Below, piece by piece: positions 1 to 8,307 of a stretch of DNA of 64,000 nucleotides. Below the pieces are notes generated by a model. That model had not been told where the DNA came from. It saw nothing but the letters and a program-made list of their open reading frames with translations, and ran no database searches. The stretch is from Neisseria canis. GTDB lineage: Bacteria; Pseudomonadota; Gammaproteobacteria; Burkholderiales; Neisseriaceae. Numbering within the stretch: position 1 is the first letter of the stretch; each line of letters opens with the position of its first letter. The translations under genes and the position numbers were made by a program. The stretch spans positions 310,001 through 374,000 of the forward strand of contig NZ_LR134313.1 of the NCBI RefSeq assembly GCF_900636765.1, written 5' to 3'.

Positions 1-549
1 ACCTGCAAAATCCTGTCGCGCAAACGCATCAACCGCCTGCCGCTCGACAAACCCTATTATCAAAACATCATCCAACAATGGCAAAAACGCGTGGTCGATG
101 CAGACACCCAAAGCGAAACCGTTACCACCGTTGCACCCAAAATCAGCCTGAACGAAGCCCCGAAATGGGCCGTGATGCTGGAAACCGAATGGCCCGAAGC
201 GCATTGGTTCAAACACGTTCTCGGTCAAGAGTGGCTGGACAAAGGTACCGCCGACAGCCGCGACGCCGTAGCCGCGCTGAAAAACGAATTGCAGCAACAG
301 CCCGCCCAACTGCTAATCGGCGTGCGCGCCCACAACGTGCCCGACCGCGGCGTTTTGCGCCAAATCGTGGGCTTGGCCGAAGCAGCACAAGGCGGCGCCG
401 TGATCCAACTGCTCGCCGCCTCTGATGTTTCAGACAGGCTTGATGATTATTTAAGCCAATGGCACAACGCGCTTAACGAACGCAATCTGCCGTGGTTGAA
501 TCCGCCGAGAGTCAGCCAGCAGAGCAGGCAAAAACCAATGCCTGTCTGA
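1..549 (+). CDS. DUF2868-type membrane protein, C-terminal part (5' end outside window)
   Basis: The reading frame is open from the first base, so the start lies upstream; 182 codons and the stop are visible. I place it in the DUF2868 family mainly by context: in Proteobacteria this family sits directly before the DUF3482 GTPase that follows here. The visible part is soluble, with alternating helical and hydrophobic stretches and no membrane segment; family members carry their membrane helices N-terminally. The last residues (KPMPV-stop) and the TGA stop are encoded by a TG-wadDUS at 539-550, so an uptake sequence forms the gene end. An ATG at 91 is only an internal Met. Function is unknown; the pairing suggests one membrane-associated GTPase unit. 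Confidence 0.6.
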   Translation, partial: TCKILSRKRINRLPLDKPYYQNIIQQWQKRVVDADTQSETVTTVAPKISLNEAPKWAVMLETEWPEAHWFKHVLGQEWLDKGTADSRDAVAALKNELQQQPAQLLIGVRAHNVPDRGVLRQIVGLAEAAQGGAVIQLLAASDVSDRLDDYLSQWHNALNERNLPWLNPPRVSQQSRQKPMPV

Positions 550-678
550 ACATCATTTGAACTCGAATTTCAGTCTCAGCGAACCTCAACATAATAGTGA
601 AAACCGATGATTCGATTTCAGACAGGCATTTAAACAAACACACGACACATCCGCCTTAACTTATATACAAATAATGTC

Positions 679-2013
679 ATGATAAAAAACATCCCCCTAT
701 CCCTAGCCGTAGTCGGCCACACCAACACCGGAAAAACCTCCCTGCTGCGCACTCTGCTGCGCGACAGCCAGTTCGGCGAAGTCAAAAACGCGCCTGCCAC
801 CACGCGCCATGTGGAAGAGGCGGCGATTAACGACGGCAACCGCACGCTGGTTCACTTATATGACACGCCCGGTTTGGAAGATGCGGGCGGCGTGTTGGAT
901 TGGCTGGAAACCCACACCTCTTCGCGTGAAGACGGCATCGAGCGGCTGCACAAGTTTCTTGAAAGCCCCGAAGCGGCGGGCGATTTCAATCAGGAAGCCA
1001 AAGTGCTGCGCCAGCTCTTGCAGAGCGACATGGCCTTATATGTGGTGGATGCGCGCGAGCCGGTGTTGAACAAATATAAAGACGAGCTTACCGTTTTATC
1101 ATGGTGCGCCAAGCCCGTGATGCCGGTGTTCAACTTTATCGAAGGGCAGGATTTAAGCGAATGGACCACCATGCTGGCGCGGCGCGGATTGCATGTTTAC
1201 AGCGGGTTTGACACCGTGGCTTTTGATTTTGAGGGCGAAGTGCGGCTGTGGGACAACCTTGCCACCATGCTGCCCGAGCGCGGCATACTTGACCGCTTAA
1301 TAGAAATGCGCAGGCGCGAATGGGCGCAGCTCAACATTGATTCCAAACGCGATATCGCCCACTTTCTACTTGATGTGGCGGCTTTCAAACAAGAAATCGA
1401 CGAAAACGACCCGCCCGAGCCTACGCTGCACAAAATGCAGGCTTCGGTGCGCCAATTGGAGCGCGCGCTTCAGCAACAGCTTTTTCAAAACTACCGTTTC
1501 TACCACAATGAAATCGACACCGGAGAATGGGCTTTAAAAGAATTCAGACAAGACCCGTTCGATGCGGAGCAACTTAAAGCCTACGGCATCCGCACCGGCA
1601 CGGGCGCCGCCACCGGTGCGCTAATCGGCTTGGGCGTGGATATGGTCACACTGGGCGGCTCGCTCGGCTTAGGCACGGCCATCGGCGGCATTTTGGGCGG
1701 CGTATTGCCGAATATGCAGGATATTTCCGATAAATTAAGCGGTAAACAAACCCTGTTTATCGACCCGGAAAGCATAACCCTGCTGGCAGCCCGTGCGCTG
1801 GATTTATTGGCTGCACTGCAAAAACGCGGCCATGCCGCACAGCACGATATTCAGATGATCAGCGGCAAAACGCCGTGGCAACCTTCCCGCTTGCCGAGCG
1901 AACTCTCGAAAGCCAGAAGCCATCCGAAATGGTCTTCGCTCAACACTGGCGAGCCGGAGAGCAGCCGCAGGGAAAGGCTGGAAGCCGTGCCTGCTTTAAT
2001 CAGGCACTTGTAA
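679..2013 (+). CDS. DUF3482-containing GTPase, Era/YfjP-like G domain
   Basis: 444 residues. An N-terminal P-loop GTPase domain shows GHTNTGKTS (residues 13-21), a TTRHVE switch I (41-46) and DTPG switch II (62-65); VDAREPV follows near residue 124. The C-terminal half is the DUF3482 region. It includes a Gly-rich, membrane-prone hairpin (around residues 311-345, TGAATGALIGLGVD onward) like the membrane-inserting Gly zippers of other bacterial GTPases. It lies 129 bp after the DUF2868 gene on the same strand, and the two are probably co-expressed. The role is unproven. An ATG with a weak upstream Shine-Dalgarno is the only start that keeps the whole P-loop. Confidence 0.85.
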   Translation: MIKNIPLSLAVVGHTNTGKTSLLRTLLRDSQFGEVKNAPATTRHVEEAAINDGNRTLVHLYDTPGLEDAGGVLDWLETHTSSREDGIERLHKFLESPEAAGDFNQEAKVLRQLLQSDMALYVVDAREPVLNKYKDELTVLSWCAKPVMPVFNFIEGQDLSEWTTMLARRGLHVYSGFDTVAFDFEGEVRLWDNLATMLPERGILDRLIEMRRREWAQLNIDSKRDIAHFLLDVAAFKQEIDENDPPEPTLHKMQASVRQLERALQQQLFQNYRFYHNEIDTGEWALKEFRQDPFDAEQLKAYGIRTGTGAATGALIGLGVDMVTLGGSLGLGTAIGGILGGVLPNMQDISDKLSGKQTLFIDPESITLLAARALDLLAALQKRGHAAQHDIQMISGKTPWQPSRLPSELSKARSHPKWSSLNTGEPESSRRERLEAVPALIRHL

Positions 2014-2182
2014 GGCTAACGCCGTAATATCTGCTGCCGGGACAGAGAGCAAAATATTGCCATCCCGAACCCGGCAAACCGCAATCACTTTGGCAACAAA
2101 CAATAAACAATGCCTGTCTGAAAACACATGTTGCAATAGAGAAACATAATCGGATTTATTGCTTATTTGAAACAAAACAACA

Positions 2183-2212
2183 TTGACCAAACAACAACAT
2201 TGGCGCAAAATA
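2183..2212 (+). promoter_or_regulatory. Candidate sigma70 promoter of first sibling sRNA
   Basis: TTGACC (2183-2188) is followed at 18 bp by AAAATA (2207-2212), a weak -10. It sits about 7 nt before the inferred RNA start near 2219. It is weaker than the promoter of the second copy. Confidence 0.45.
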
Positions 2213-2218
2213 ACACTC

Positions 2219-2310
2219 GTCAGGTTGCCCGATTCGGCAGCTTGGCAGTTTCTCCTCTATTTCTCCTTTGTAGACTTGGCGCACATCTTTTCAGATGTGT
2301 GCATTTTTTT
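2219..2310 (+). ncRNA. Sibling sRNA copy 1 (NmsR/NgncR_162-163-like)
   Basis: An RNA of about 92 nt is inferred from the promoter-like sequence upstream and the intrinsic terminator at 2279-2310. Its core at 2247-2280 is identical over 34 nt to 2474-2507 in the second copy, while the 5' arms differ. The core contains TTTCTCC and TTTCTCCTTTG, pyrimidine-rich anti-Shine-Dalgarno motifs expected in a loop or single strand. Meningococcus and gonococcus carry just such tandem sibling RNAs of about 90 nt next to an lrp gene, where they repress citrate-cycle, methylcitrate and amino-acid uptake genes. Here lrp is likewise the next gene. Expression and Hfq binding are inferred. Confidence 0.75.
2279..2310 (+). 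terminator. Intrinsic terminator of sibling sRNA 1
   Basis: The stem GCGCACATC (2279-2287) pairs with GATGTGTGC (2294-2302), with a 6-nt loop, and is followed by A and seven T (2304-2310). Confidence 0.85.
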
Positions 2311-2409
2311 ATGCGGCGCTTATCCTGACAGTTTAAAATAAAATCGCTTGCCCAGTGATGCTTTTTTGCAAAAAAATTTAAAATCAACCGAAAATTTATC
2401 AGATTTTTA

Positions 2410-2439
2410 TTGACGGGCTCAAGGCTCCCACCGCATAAT
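2410..2439 (+). promoter_or_regulatory. Sigma70 promoter of second sibling sRNA
   Basis: TTGACG (2410-2415), an 18-bp spacer and CATAAT (2434-2439) form a near-consensus promoter. It points into the second sRNA, with transcription expected to start near 2446. Confidence 0.7.
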
Positions 2440-2445
2440 GCAGCC

Positions 2446-2537
2446 CGTTAGGTGGTTGCAATGACTGCTTAATAGTTTCTCCTCTATTTCTCCTTTGTAG
2501 ACTTGGCACACATTCTTAAGAATGTGTGCATTTTTTT
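2446..2537 (+). ncRNA. Sibling sRNA copy 2 (NmsR/NgncR_162-163-like)
   Basis: This is the second of two tandem RNAs, about 227 bp downstream of the first. It has its own strong promoter, a different 5' arm (2446-2473), the same 34-nt anti-Shine-Dalgarno core (2474-2507), and a longer perfect 12-bp terminator stem. Identical targeting core with separate promoters is the hallmark of the Neisseria sibling sRNAs and allows different induction of one target set. Exact ends are inferred from promoter and terminator positions. Confidence 0.78.
2506..2537 (+). terminator. Intrinsic terminator of sibling sRNA 2
   Basis: GCACACATTCTT (2506-2517) pairs perfectly with AAGAATGTGTGC (2518-2529) and is followed by A and seven T (2531-2537). 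Confidence 0.9.
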
Positions 2538-2563
2538 ATCCCGAATCGTGCCGATGAAACAGA

Positions 2564-2594
2564 TGCCTGTCTGAAAGAAAGCTTCAGACAGGCA
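2564..2594. terminator. Inverted DUS pair (TG-wadDUS)
   Basis: TGCCTGTCTGAA at 2564-2575 and its complement at 2583-2594 form a tight hairpin between the convergent sRNA and lrp genes, followed by ATTTTTT. It doubles as a terminator and two uptake sequences. Confidence 0.8.
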
Positions 2595-2613
2595 TATTTT
2601 TTCAGCCTTTGAT

Positions 2614-3078
2614 TCAGTCAACTTGTAACAAGGTATCTTCTTTCACCTCTTCCATTGCCATATAGCTGCGGCTTTCTCTCGCTGCTGGCAGCTGGAGCAG
2701 GATGTTGCCCAGCAAATCGCGATAGGCCGACATATCGGGCAGGCGCACTTTAAGCAGATAATCGTATTCGCCCGAAATCAGATGGCATTCCATAATTTGT
2801 GGGATTTTCAGCACTTCGCGGCGGAAGTCTTCAAAAATATTGCCCGACTTGGATTGCAGCTTCAATTCCACAAACACCAGCAGATTCTGCCCCAATGCCT
2901 GCGGATTCAGACGGGCATGGTAGCCTTCGATCACACCTTCACGCTCCAGCCGTCGGACGCGCTCGGTAACCGGCGTGGTGGACAGCCCTACTTTCTCCGC
3001 CAACTCGGTCATGGGGATGCGGGCGTTTGATTGCAGAATGCGCAGGATTTTGCGGTCGGTTTTGTCTAAATCTTTCAT
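2614..3078 (-). CDS. lrp: Leucine-responsive regulator Lrp
   Basis: 154 residues, the usual Lrp length. An N-terminal winged HTH reads KTDRKILRILQSNARI (6-21) then LAEKVGLSTTPVTERVRRLE; the C-terminal RAM (ACT-like) ligand domain follows (about 65-150, with ISGEYDYLL). Closer to global Lrp than to AsnC. It is divergent from dadA over 263 bp, a classic target because Lrp commonly controls alanine and D-amino acid catabolism. It lies beside the tandem sibling sRNAs, as in pathogenic Neisseria. The start at 3078 gives MKDLDKTDRKIL and matches the family. Confidence 0.93.
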   Translation of the reverse strand: MKDLDKTDRKILRILQSNARIPMTELAEKVGLSTTPVTERVRRLEREGVIEGYHARLNPQALGQNLLVFVELKLQSKSGNIFEDFRREVLKIPQIMECHLISGEYDYLLKVRLPDMSAYRDLLGNILLQLPAARESRSYMAMEEVKEDTLLQVD

Positions 3079-3341
3079 CTGCTTTTCTCTTTCAAAAGGC
3101 GGAAATTCTCGTAAAACAGCTTTTTAAAGCGCTTATTATAGTGAAAAAAACTATCGGTTTTTGCATACACTACAATCTTTCACTAAATAAACACATACCG
3201 GTGGCATCCTTTAACTAACCGAACAATCTACCGCAAAACAATGCGCAACCACAGGCCTCACAACAATAATAAACAGTTCCGCATCAACTTGTTTTGTACC
3301 GGTCGCTTAAGGGTTCCACTATTGTCAAACGAGGAGCAGGA

Positions 3342-4613
3342 ATGAAAGTTATCGTGTTGGGCGCAGGCGTGGCCGGCGTGAGTACGGCTTGGTTTTTGTG
3401 TAAGGCGGGGCACGAAGTTACGGTTATCGACCGTGCGGAAGCGGCGGCGATGGAAACCAGTTTTGCCAATGCCGGCCAGCTTTCCTACGGCTACACCACG
3501 CCCTGGGCCGCACCCGGCATTCCCCAAAAAGCAGCCAAGTGGCTGATGAAACCCCATTCCCCTCTGATTTTCCGCCCCGACGGCAGCATGTTTCAGCTTA
3601 AGTGGTTGAAACAGATGCTGGAAAACTGCGACTCCGGGCATTATAAGTTGAATAAAGAACGTATGGTCCGCGTGTCGGAATACAGCCGAGAAATGTTTGC
3701 CCGCGTGATTGCGGAAACCGGTTTGGCTTTTGAAGGCAGAAACAAGGGCACGCTTCAGATATTCCGCCAAGATAAAGAAGTGAAAGCCGCCGAAAAAGAC
3801 ATGGTGGTGTTGGCTGAATACGGCGTGCCTTATAAGCAATTGAGCGCACTCGAATGTTTGGAATACGAGCCTGCATTGGCCGGAGCGGTGGGCAGGCTGG
3901 CAGGGGCGCTGCATCTGCCCAACGACAGCACCGGCGATTGCCATTTGTTTACCACGCGCCTGGCCGAATTGTGCCGCGAAAACGGCGTAACATTCCGTTT
4001 CAACCGCACGATTGAGCGTTTTGATTACAGCGGCAAGCAGATCCGGGCGGTTTATGCCGCCGGCGAGCGCTTCGGGGCCGATCATTTTGTGTGCGCACTC
4101 GGCAGCTTCAGCCGCCCTGCCCTGCTTCAGCTGGGCTTGGACTTGCCTGTTTATCCGGTAAAAGGTTATTCGCTCACCCTGCCGGTTATCAACCCGCAAG
4201 AAGCACCGGTTTCGACCGTGTTGGATGAAACGTATAAAGTGGCCATTACCCGCTTTGACGAGCGCATCCGCATCGGCGGCATGGCCGAATTGTCGGGCTA
4301 TCAGATACGGCTTAGCGAGGCGCGGCGCAAAACTTTGGAAACTGTGGTTAACGACCTGTTCCCCCAAGGCGGCGACATAACGCGCGGCAGGTTTTGGAGC
4401 GGCCTGCGCCCGATGACGCCGGACAGCACGCCGATTATCGGCCGCAGCGGCTTCGACAATCTCACCTTAAACACCGGACACGGCACATTGGGCTGGACGA
4501 TGTCGCTCGGTTCCGGCAAAGTTGCGGCGGATATCGCAAGCGGCGTAAAACCTGAAATCCGCACCGATGATTTGGGTTTGAACCGCTACGGCAAATATAG
4601 CCAATCAATTTAA
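3342..4613 (+). CDS. dadA: D-amino acid dehydrogenase small subunit
   Basis: FAD-dependent, membrane-associated dehydrogenase that oxidatively deaminates D-amino acids, chiefly D-alanine, and feeds electrons to quinone. 423 residues. It begins [19 protein letters not shown], a Rossmann GxGxxG for FAD, and has [19 protein letters not shown] and the C-terminal [14 protein letters not shown] flavin signature typical of DadA. I start at ATG 3342, preceded by GAGGAGCAGGA; an in-frame ATG at 3294 adds 16 non-family residues. It is divergent from lrp, the probable regulator. The final codons (Tyr-Ser-Gln-Ser-Ile-stop) lie inside the left end of a miniature repeat at 4596-4718, so the native C-terminus was replaced or trimmed. 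Confidence 0.95.
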   Translation: MKVIVLGAGVAGVSTAWFLCKAGHEVTVIDRAEAAAMETSFANAGQLSYGYTTPWAAPGIPQKAAKWLMKPHSPLIFRPDGSMFQLKWLKQMLENCDSGHYKLNKERMVRVSEYSREMFARVIAETGLAFEGRNKGTLQIFRQDKEVKAAEKDMVVLAEYGVPYKQLSALECLEYEPALAGAVGRLAGALHLPNDSTGDCHLFTTRLAELCRENGVTFRFNRTIERFDYSGKQIRAVYAAGERFGADHFVCALGSFSRPALLQLGLDLPVYPVKGYSLTLPVINPQEAPVSTVLDETYKVAITRFDERIRIGGMAELSGYQIRLSEARRKTLETVVNDLFPQGGDITRGRFWSGLRPMTPDSTPIIGRSGFDNLTLNTGHGTLGWTMSLGSGKVAADIASGVKPEIRTDDLGLNRYGKYSQSI

Positions 4614-4718
4614 GCAATAAGTACACACGTCATACTCGGGCCTGACCCAAGTATCTTGTGTTTCAGTAAGCCTAAGTATGACGGTGCTGTTATGATGTAT
4701 GTAAGTAGATTGACTATA
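4596..4718. repeat. Miniature palindromic repeat, copy A (CREE-like ends)
   Basis: 123 bp from TATAGCCAATCAATTTAA to TTGACTATA. Its inside carries two palindromic blocks, CGTCATACTCGGGCCTGACC and the degenerate CTAAGTATGACGG. The ends resemble Correia repeat ends (TATAGTGGATTAA), but the core does not. Related copies are at 26928-27067 and 31689-31780. The left end overlaps and terminates dadA. Confidence 0.7.
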
Positions 4719-4750
4719 AAGCGGCAGCCTGTTTGACCCGCAGTTTGAAA

Positions 4751-4792
4751 TGCCTGTCTGAAAAGTTGCTTGGAAAACTTTTCAGACAGGCA
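4751..4792. terminator. Inverted DUS pair
   Basis: Exact DUS at 4751-4762 and complement at 4781-4792. With flanking bases they form a hairpin loop of about 18 nt, between dadA and the HerA-like gene. Confidence 0.6.
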
Positions 4793-4850
4793 TTTGACAT
4801 TAAGCTAAAATAAGCCTACTTAATCTTTTGTTTTCAAGGATATTGCAAAA

Positions 4851-6377
4851 ATGACCACTCCCCTGACCATTGCCTTTTCCGTAACCGGCCAGCACCCTCT
4901 CGACATCATCGGCAAAATGTCCAACCGCCACGGCTTGATTGCCGGCGCAACCGGCACGGGCAAAACCGTTACCTTGCGCAAAATGGCGGAAACCTTCAGC
5001 AATCAAGGCGTGCCGGTATTTTTGGCAGACGTGAAAGGCGATTTGTCGGGCTTGTGCCGCGCTGGCGACGGCAGCGGCAAAGTGGGCGAGCGCATGGCCG
5101 AATACGGTTTGGATTCATCTTATTTAAGCGCGTTTCCCGTACGTTTTTGGGACGTATACGGCGAAAGCGGCATTCCCGTCCGCGTAACCATCTCCCAAAT
5201 GGGCCCCATGCTGCTCGCCCGTCTGATGAACCTGAACGACACACAAGAAGGCCTGCTCAATCTCGTGTTTAAAGTCGCCGACGACAACGGCTGGCATTTA
5301 ATCGACTTAAAAGACTTACGCGGCATTCTGCAACACGTTTCAGACAACGCCAAAGAATACCGCACGCAATACGGCAATGTGTCGGCCGCCAGCGTAGGCG
5401 CCATCCAACGCCAACTGCTGGTGCTTGAAAACGAAGGCGCCGAACATTTTTTCGGCGAGCCGGAGCTGAACCTGCAAGACTGGATACAGACCGAGGGCGG
5501 CAAAGGCGTTATCAATATTCTCAATTCGGAAAAACTGATGCGCAGCCCGCGCATGTATAGCGCGTTTTTACTGTGGTTTCTGGCAGAATTGTTCCAAACG
5601 TTGCCCGAAGTGGGCGATTTGGACAAACCCAAATTTGTAATGTTTTTCGACGAAGCGCATCTGATGTTTGACAATGCCGCGCCTGCTTTGGTGGAGCAAG
5701 TCGAGCAAGTGGTGCGCCTGATCCGCTCCAAAGGCGTGGGCGTGTATTTCGTTACCCAAAACCCGCTCGACCTGCCCGACAGCATTCTCGGCCAGCTCGG
5801 CAACCGCGTGCAGCATGCTTTGCGCGCCTTTACCCCGCGCGACCAAAAAGCCGTGCGCGCCGCTGCCGACACATTCCGCAGCAACCCGAATTTAAAAGTG
5901 GCCGAAGTAATAACCGAATTGGGCGTGGGCGAAGCATTGGTGTCTTTTTTAGATGAGAAAGGCATGCCGAGCATTGTGGAACGTGCCAATGTGATGCCGC
6001 CGCAATCCCAGCTCAACCCGATCAGCGCAGACGAACGCAACAGAATGTATCAAACCGATACGCTTTATCCGGCCTATAAAGATGCCATCGACAATTATTC
6101 CGCCTATGAAGCATTGCAGGAACTGAACACGCAAAAAGCAGCTGAAGCGCAGGCTCAGGCAACCGCCAAAGAACAGGAAGCTGCTGCCAAAAACCAACCG
6201 GCGGAAAAAGACGGCGTAGTCGGCGGCTTCCTCGGCGGCCTCTTCGGCAGCCGCAAAAAAGCCAATCAAGGCATGGCTTACGATTTGGCCGATTCGGTGG
6301 GCGACCAGCTCAACAAACAAGTAACCCGCGCCATTTCCCGCAGCATCATGGGCGTGATCAAAAATATGATGAAATAA
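4851..6377 (+). CDS. HerA-like helicase/ATPase, YjgR (DUF853) family
   Basis: 508 residues. Walker A GATGTGKT is at 32-39, Walker B MFFDEAH around 264-270, and an arginine-rich sensor region follows (VQHALRAFTPRDQKAVRAAA). The C-terminal tail is Ala/Gln/Lys rich, then Gly rich (GGFLGGLFGSRKK), as in YjgR. The family belongs to the FtsK-HerA superfamily of DNA- or protein-pumping ATPases; its cellular role is unproven. It stands alone on its strand, closed by an inverted DUS pair. The start at 4851 is preceded by AAGGATATTGCAAAA. Confident family call, unknown function. Confidence 0.9.
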   Translation: MTTPLTIAFSVTGQHPLDIIGKMSNRHGLIAGATGTGKTVTLRKMAETFSNQGVPVFLADVKGDLSGLCRAGDGSGKVGERMAEYGLDSSYLSAFPVRFWDVYGESGIPVRVTISQMGPMLLARLMNLNDTQEGLLNLVFKVADDNGWHLIDLKDLRGILQHVSDNAKEYRTQYGNVSAASVGAIQRQLLVLENEGAEHFFGEPELNLQDWIQTEGGKGVINILNSEKLMRSPRMYSAFLLWFLAELFQTLPEVGDLDKPKFVMFFDEAHLMFDNAAPALVEQVEQVVRLIRSKGVGVYFVTQNPLDLPDSILGQLGNRVQHALRAFTPRDQKAVRAAADTFRSNPNLKVAEVITELGVGEALVSFLDEKGMPSIVERANVMPPQSQLNPISADERNRMYQTDTLYPAYKDAIDNYSAYEALQELNTQKAAEAQAQATAKEQEAAAKNQPAEKDGVVGGFLGGLFGSRKKANQGMAYDLADSVGDQLNKQVTRAISRSIMGVIKNMMK

Positions 6378-6394
6378 GCGCCTCTTAAACCCAA

Positions 6395-6424
6395 TGCCTG
6401 TCTGAAAAAGTGTTCAGACAGGCA
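6395..6424. terminator. Inverted DUS pair after HerA-like gene
   Basis: DUS 6395-6406 and complement 6413-6424 make a 12-bp stem with a 6-nt loop, followed by ATTCTTTT. A good intrinsic terminator for the upstream plus-strand gene. Confidence 0.8.
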
Positions 6425-6519
6425 TTCTTTTCACAGCCGAACCATAAAACCAATGCACCCGAAATCACATTCCGGCGCATTAAACATACCGCAAATCAAC
6501 TTTTGCAGTTGACTTGATG

Positions 6520-7989
6520 CTATTTGGAGCGGAAGTCTTCCAAGAAAGCCGGAATACCGGGGAACATCCCCACAGCACCCATAGCCACACACAAAATCAC
6601 AAAACCGGCCAGCGGCACCACCACCCTGCCGGAAAAGCCCAGTTCAGTGCTGCGCTCTTTACAGCCGATCAAGCCCAAATTATCCAGCAGCATCGTCAAA
6701 GACCAACCGAACACAGGGTTAACCAAAGCAGAAGCAAACACCACAACCGCAGCAGATTGCGTGGTTTTCCCTTTGCGGGTCATTTCCATGCCCGCTTCCA
6801 AGAGCGGCACATACACGCCCACCACCAAAGCCACGCTTAACACAGGCTGCCAAATCGCCAAGTCCATCGGATAGCCCCAAATGCCGGCAACGATACAAAA
6901 CAAAGCAGTCAGCACGGCACCTGCGGGAATCGGGCGTTTGGCGATCGACGCCGGTACGATATAAGTGCCCCACGAAGAAGAAAAGTTCGCGCCGCCCAAG
7001 ATAGAGCCGACGGTTTGTCTGGCAGAACAGCTGATCATGGTGTCGTCGATGTTCATATGCACTTTTTCCGTGCGCTCGGGATAACTGATTTTTTGGAAAA
7101 CTTGATGACCGAGAAAGTCGGGCGACCACATCGCCACCGCCAACACGGCAAAAGGGAACACCACCAAGAAGCTTTCCATAGTCGGCAAACCGAGCATCCA
7201 GCCGCTGTTTTCGTCCCACCAGTAAGCAGGACTCATCGGCGGCAGGCCGGGGGCGGTTTTAAACTCAAACGGCGCCCCCAACACATAAGCGGTAACACCC
7301 GCCAGCAAACAGCCTAAAGGCACGGCCAGCCAGCGTTTCTGCCAGTGCTCAAGCAAGGCGTATAACAATATCGTACCCAATATCACAATAAATGCGATAT
7401 GCGGCATATTGAAACCTTCCGCCCAAGTAAACAGTTTTTTCACCTGCCCCGTGGTGCCGATAAAGCCGAGATAGAGCAGCAGCCCTCCGCACACACCGTT
7501 ACTGGTCAGCTTCGCCATCAGGCTGCCGCCTTTGGATATGCCGAGCAAAAACCCGAACAGGCCGATCAGTAAACCGAATGCCAAAGGATGGCCGCCGGCT
7601 GCCACCACCAAAGGAATCAGCGGAATCAACGGGCCGTGGGTTCCCGGCAGGTTGGCCGACGGCAGGAAGAAACCCGACAATAAAAGGATAAAAACAGATG
7701 CGATGAGCAGCTCATAACGCACATTTTCCAACACGAAACCTTCCGGCAAGCCCAACGGCCCGGCAAAAGCCGCCGCCACCGCCCCCACCATCACCACTTT
7801 ACCGATGGTGCCGGCCATGGCGGGAATCATGTCTTCAAATTCAAAACGGTAATCACGAAACGGCAGGTTGGCACGCCAACGCTTGGGTTGCATGATTTGC
7901 AGCTCGTGTTCCAAATATTCGTTTCGGGTTGGAAAGTCCGAACTCGGCTTATGCAGCTCCGCATAAGGCTTTTCTGGCGAGTGACTCAC
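6520..7989 (-). CDS. DUF3360 multi-pass membrane protein
   Basis: 489 residues with about ten or more hydrophobic helices (for example IGKVVMVGAVAAAFAGPLG and LLIASVFILLLSGFFLP). The soluble N-terminus includes LEHELQIMQPKRWRANLPF, characteristic of the DUF3360 family seen mainly in gamma- and betaproteobacteria, probably transporters distantly like SulP/xanthine-type carriers (inference). I choose the GTG at 7989, not the ATG six bases upstream, because AAGGAG abuts that ATG directly and is ideally placed (6 nt) for the GTG. It lies beside the Entner-Doudoroff genes and hexR, so a link to sugar-acid or anion transport is possible but unproven. Confidence 0.85.
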   Translation of the reverse strand: MSHSPEKPYAELHKPSSDFPTRNEYLEHELQIMQPKRWRANLPFRDYRFEFEDMIPAMAGTIGKVVMVGAVAAAFAGPLGLPEGFVLENVRYELLIASVFILLLSGFFLPSANLPGTHGPLIPLIPLVVAAGGHPLAFGLLIGLFGFLLGISKGGSLMAKLTSNGVCGGLLLYLGFIGTTGQVKKLFTWAEGFNMPHIAFIVILGTILLYALLEHWQKRWLAVPLGCLLAGVTAYVLGAPFEFKTAPGLPPMSPAYWWDENSGWMLGLPTMESFLVVFPFAVLAVAMWSPDFLGHQVFQKISYPERTEKVHMNIDDTMISCSARQTVGSILGGANFSSSWGTYIVPASIAKRPIPAGAVLTALFCIVAGIWGYPMDLAIWQPVLSVALVVGVYVPLLEAGMEMTRKGKTTQSAAVVVFASALVNPVFGWSLTMLLDNLGLIGCKERSTELGFSGRVVVPLAGFVILCVAMGAVGMFPGIPAFLEDFRSK

Positions 7990-8092
7990 AATCATCTCCT
8001 TGTTGTTTTATCAAATTAACTTTTTTATCAAATTTATTAGTGGGCGGATATTAGCATAAGGTTTCAAAATTCGGTCAAACAAATTAATCTGC

Positions 8093-8176
8093 ATAGAAAA
8101 GCAACACGCCGCAGACAGTACGGGTAGTACGGCAAGGCGCAGCAACGCCGTAGTAAAAGTTAAGCTGATTGACTAT
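8093..8176. repeat. Partial Correia repeat (CREE)
   Basis: Contains the diagnostic core CAGACAGTACGGGTAGTACG, then GGCAAGGCGCAGCAACGCCG, ending GATTGACTAT. The left end is eroded. Compare the intact copies at 37686-37792 and 44538-44694. Confidence 0.75.
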
Positions 8177-8210
8177 GGCCAACAACATAAAACGGGGTCC
8201 GACTGCCCAA

Positions 8211-8261
8211 TAAAAAACGGAAATTACCGGAGCCGCTGAAGCCGGCCCGAAGTAATTTCCG
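8211..8261 (-). terminator. Intrinsic terminator of hexR
   Basis: On the minus strand CGGAAATTAC pairs with GTAATTTCCG (8218-8227 with 8252-8261), has an inner CCGG...CCGG hairpin, and is followed by TTTTTTA. It sits 50 bp after the hexR stop. Confidence 0.85.
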
Positions 8262-8307
8262 AAGTGTTGAGTAATCTGTTTACACTTGGGTAAAATGCGT
8301 TAACCCG

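Noticed and set aside
3258..4367. Long open frame on the minus strand across dadA
   Set aside because: Antisense shadow; the plus-strand frame encodes full-length DadA with all motifs.
5120..6040. 306-codon minus-strand open frame across the HerA-like gene
   Set aside because: Ser/Arg-rich shadow with no start signal or family match.
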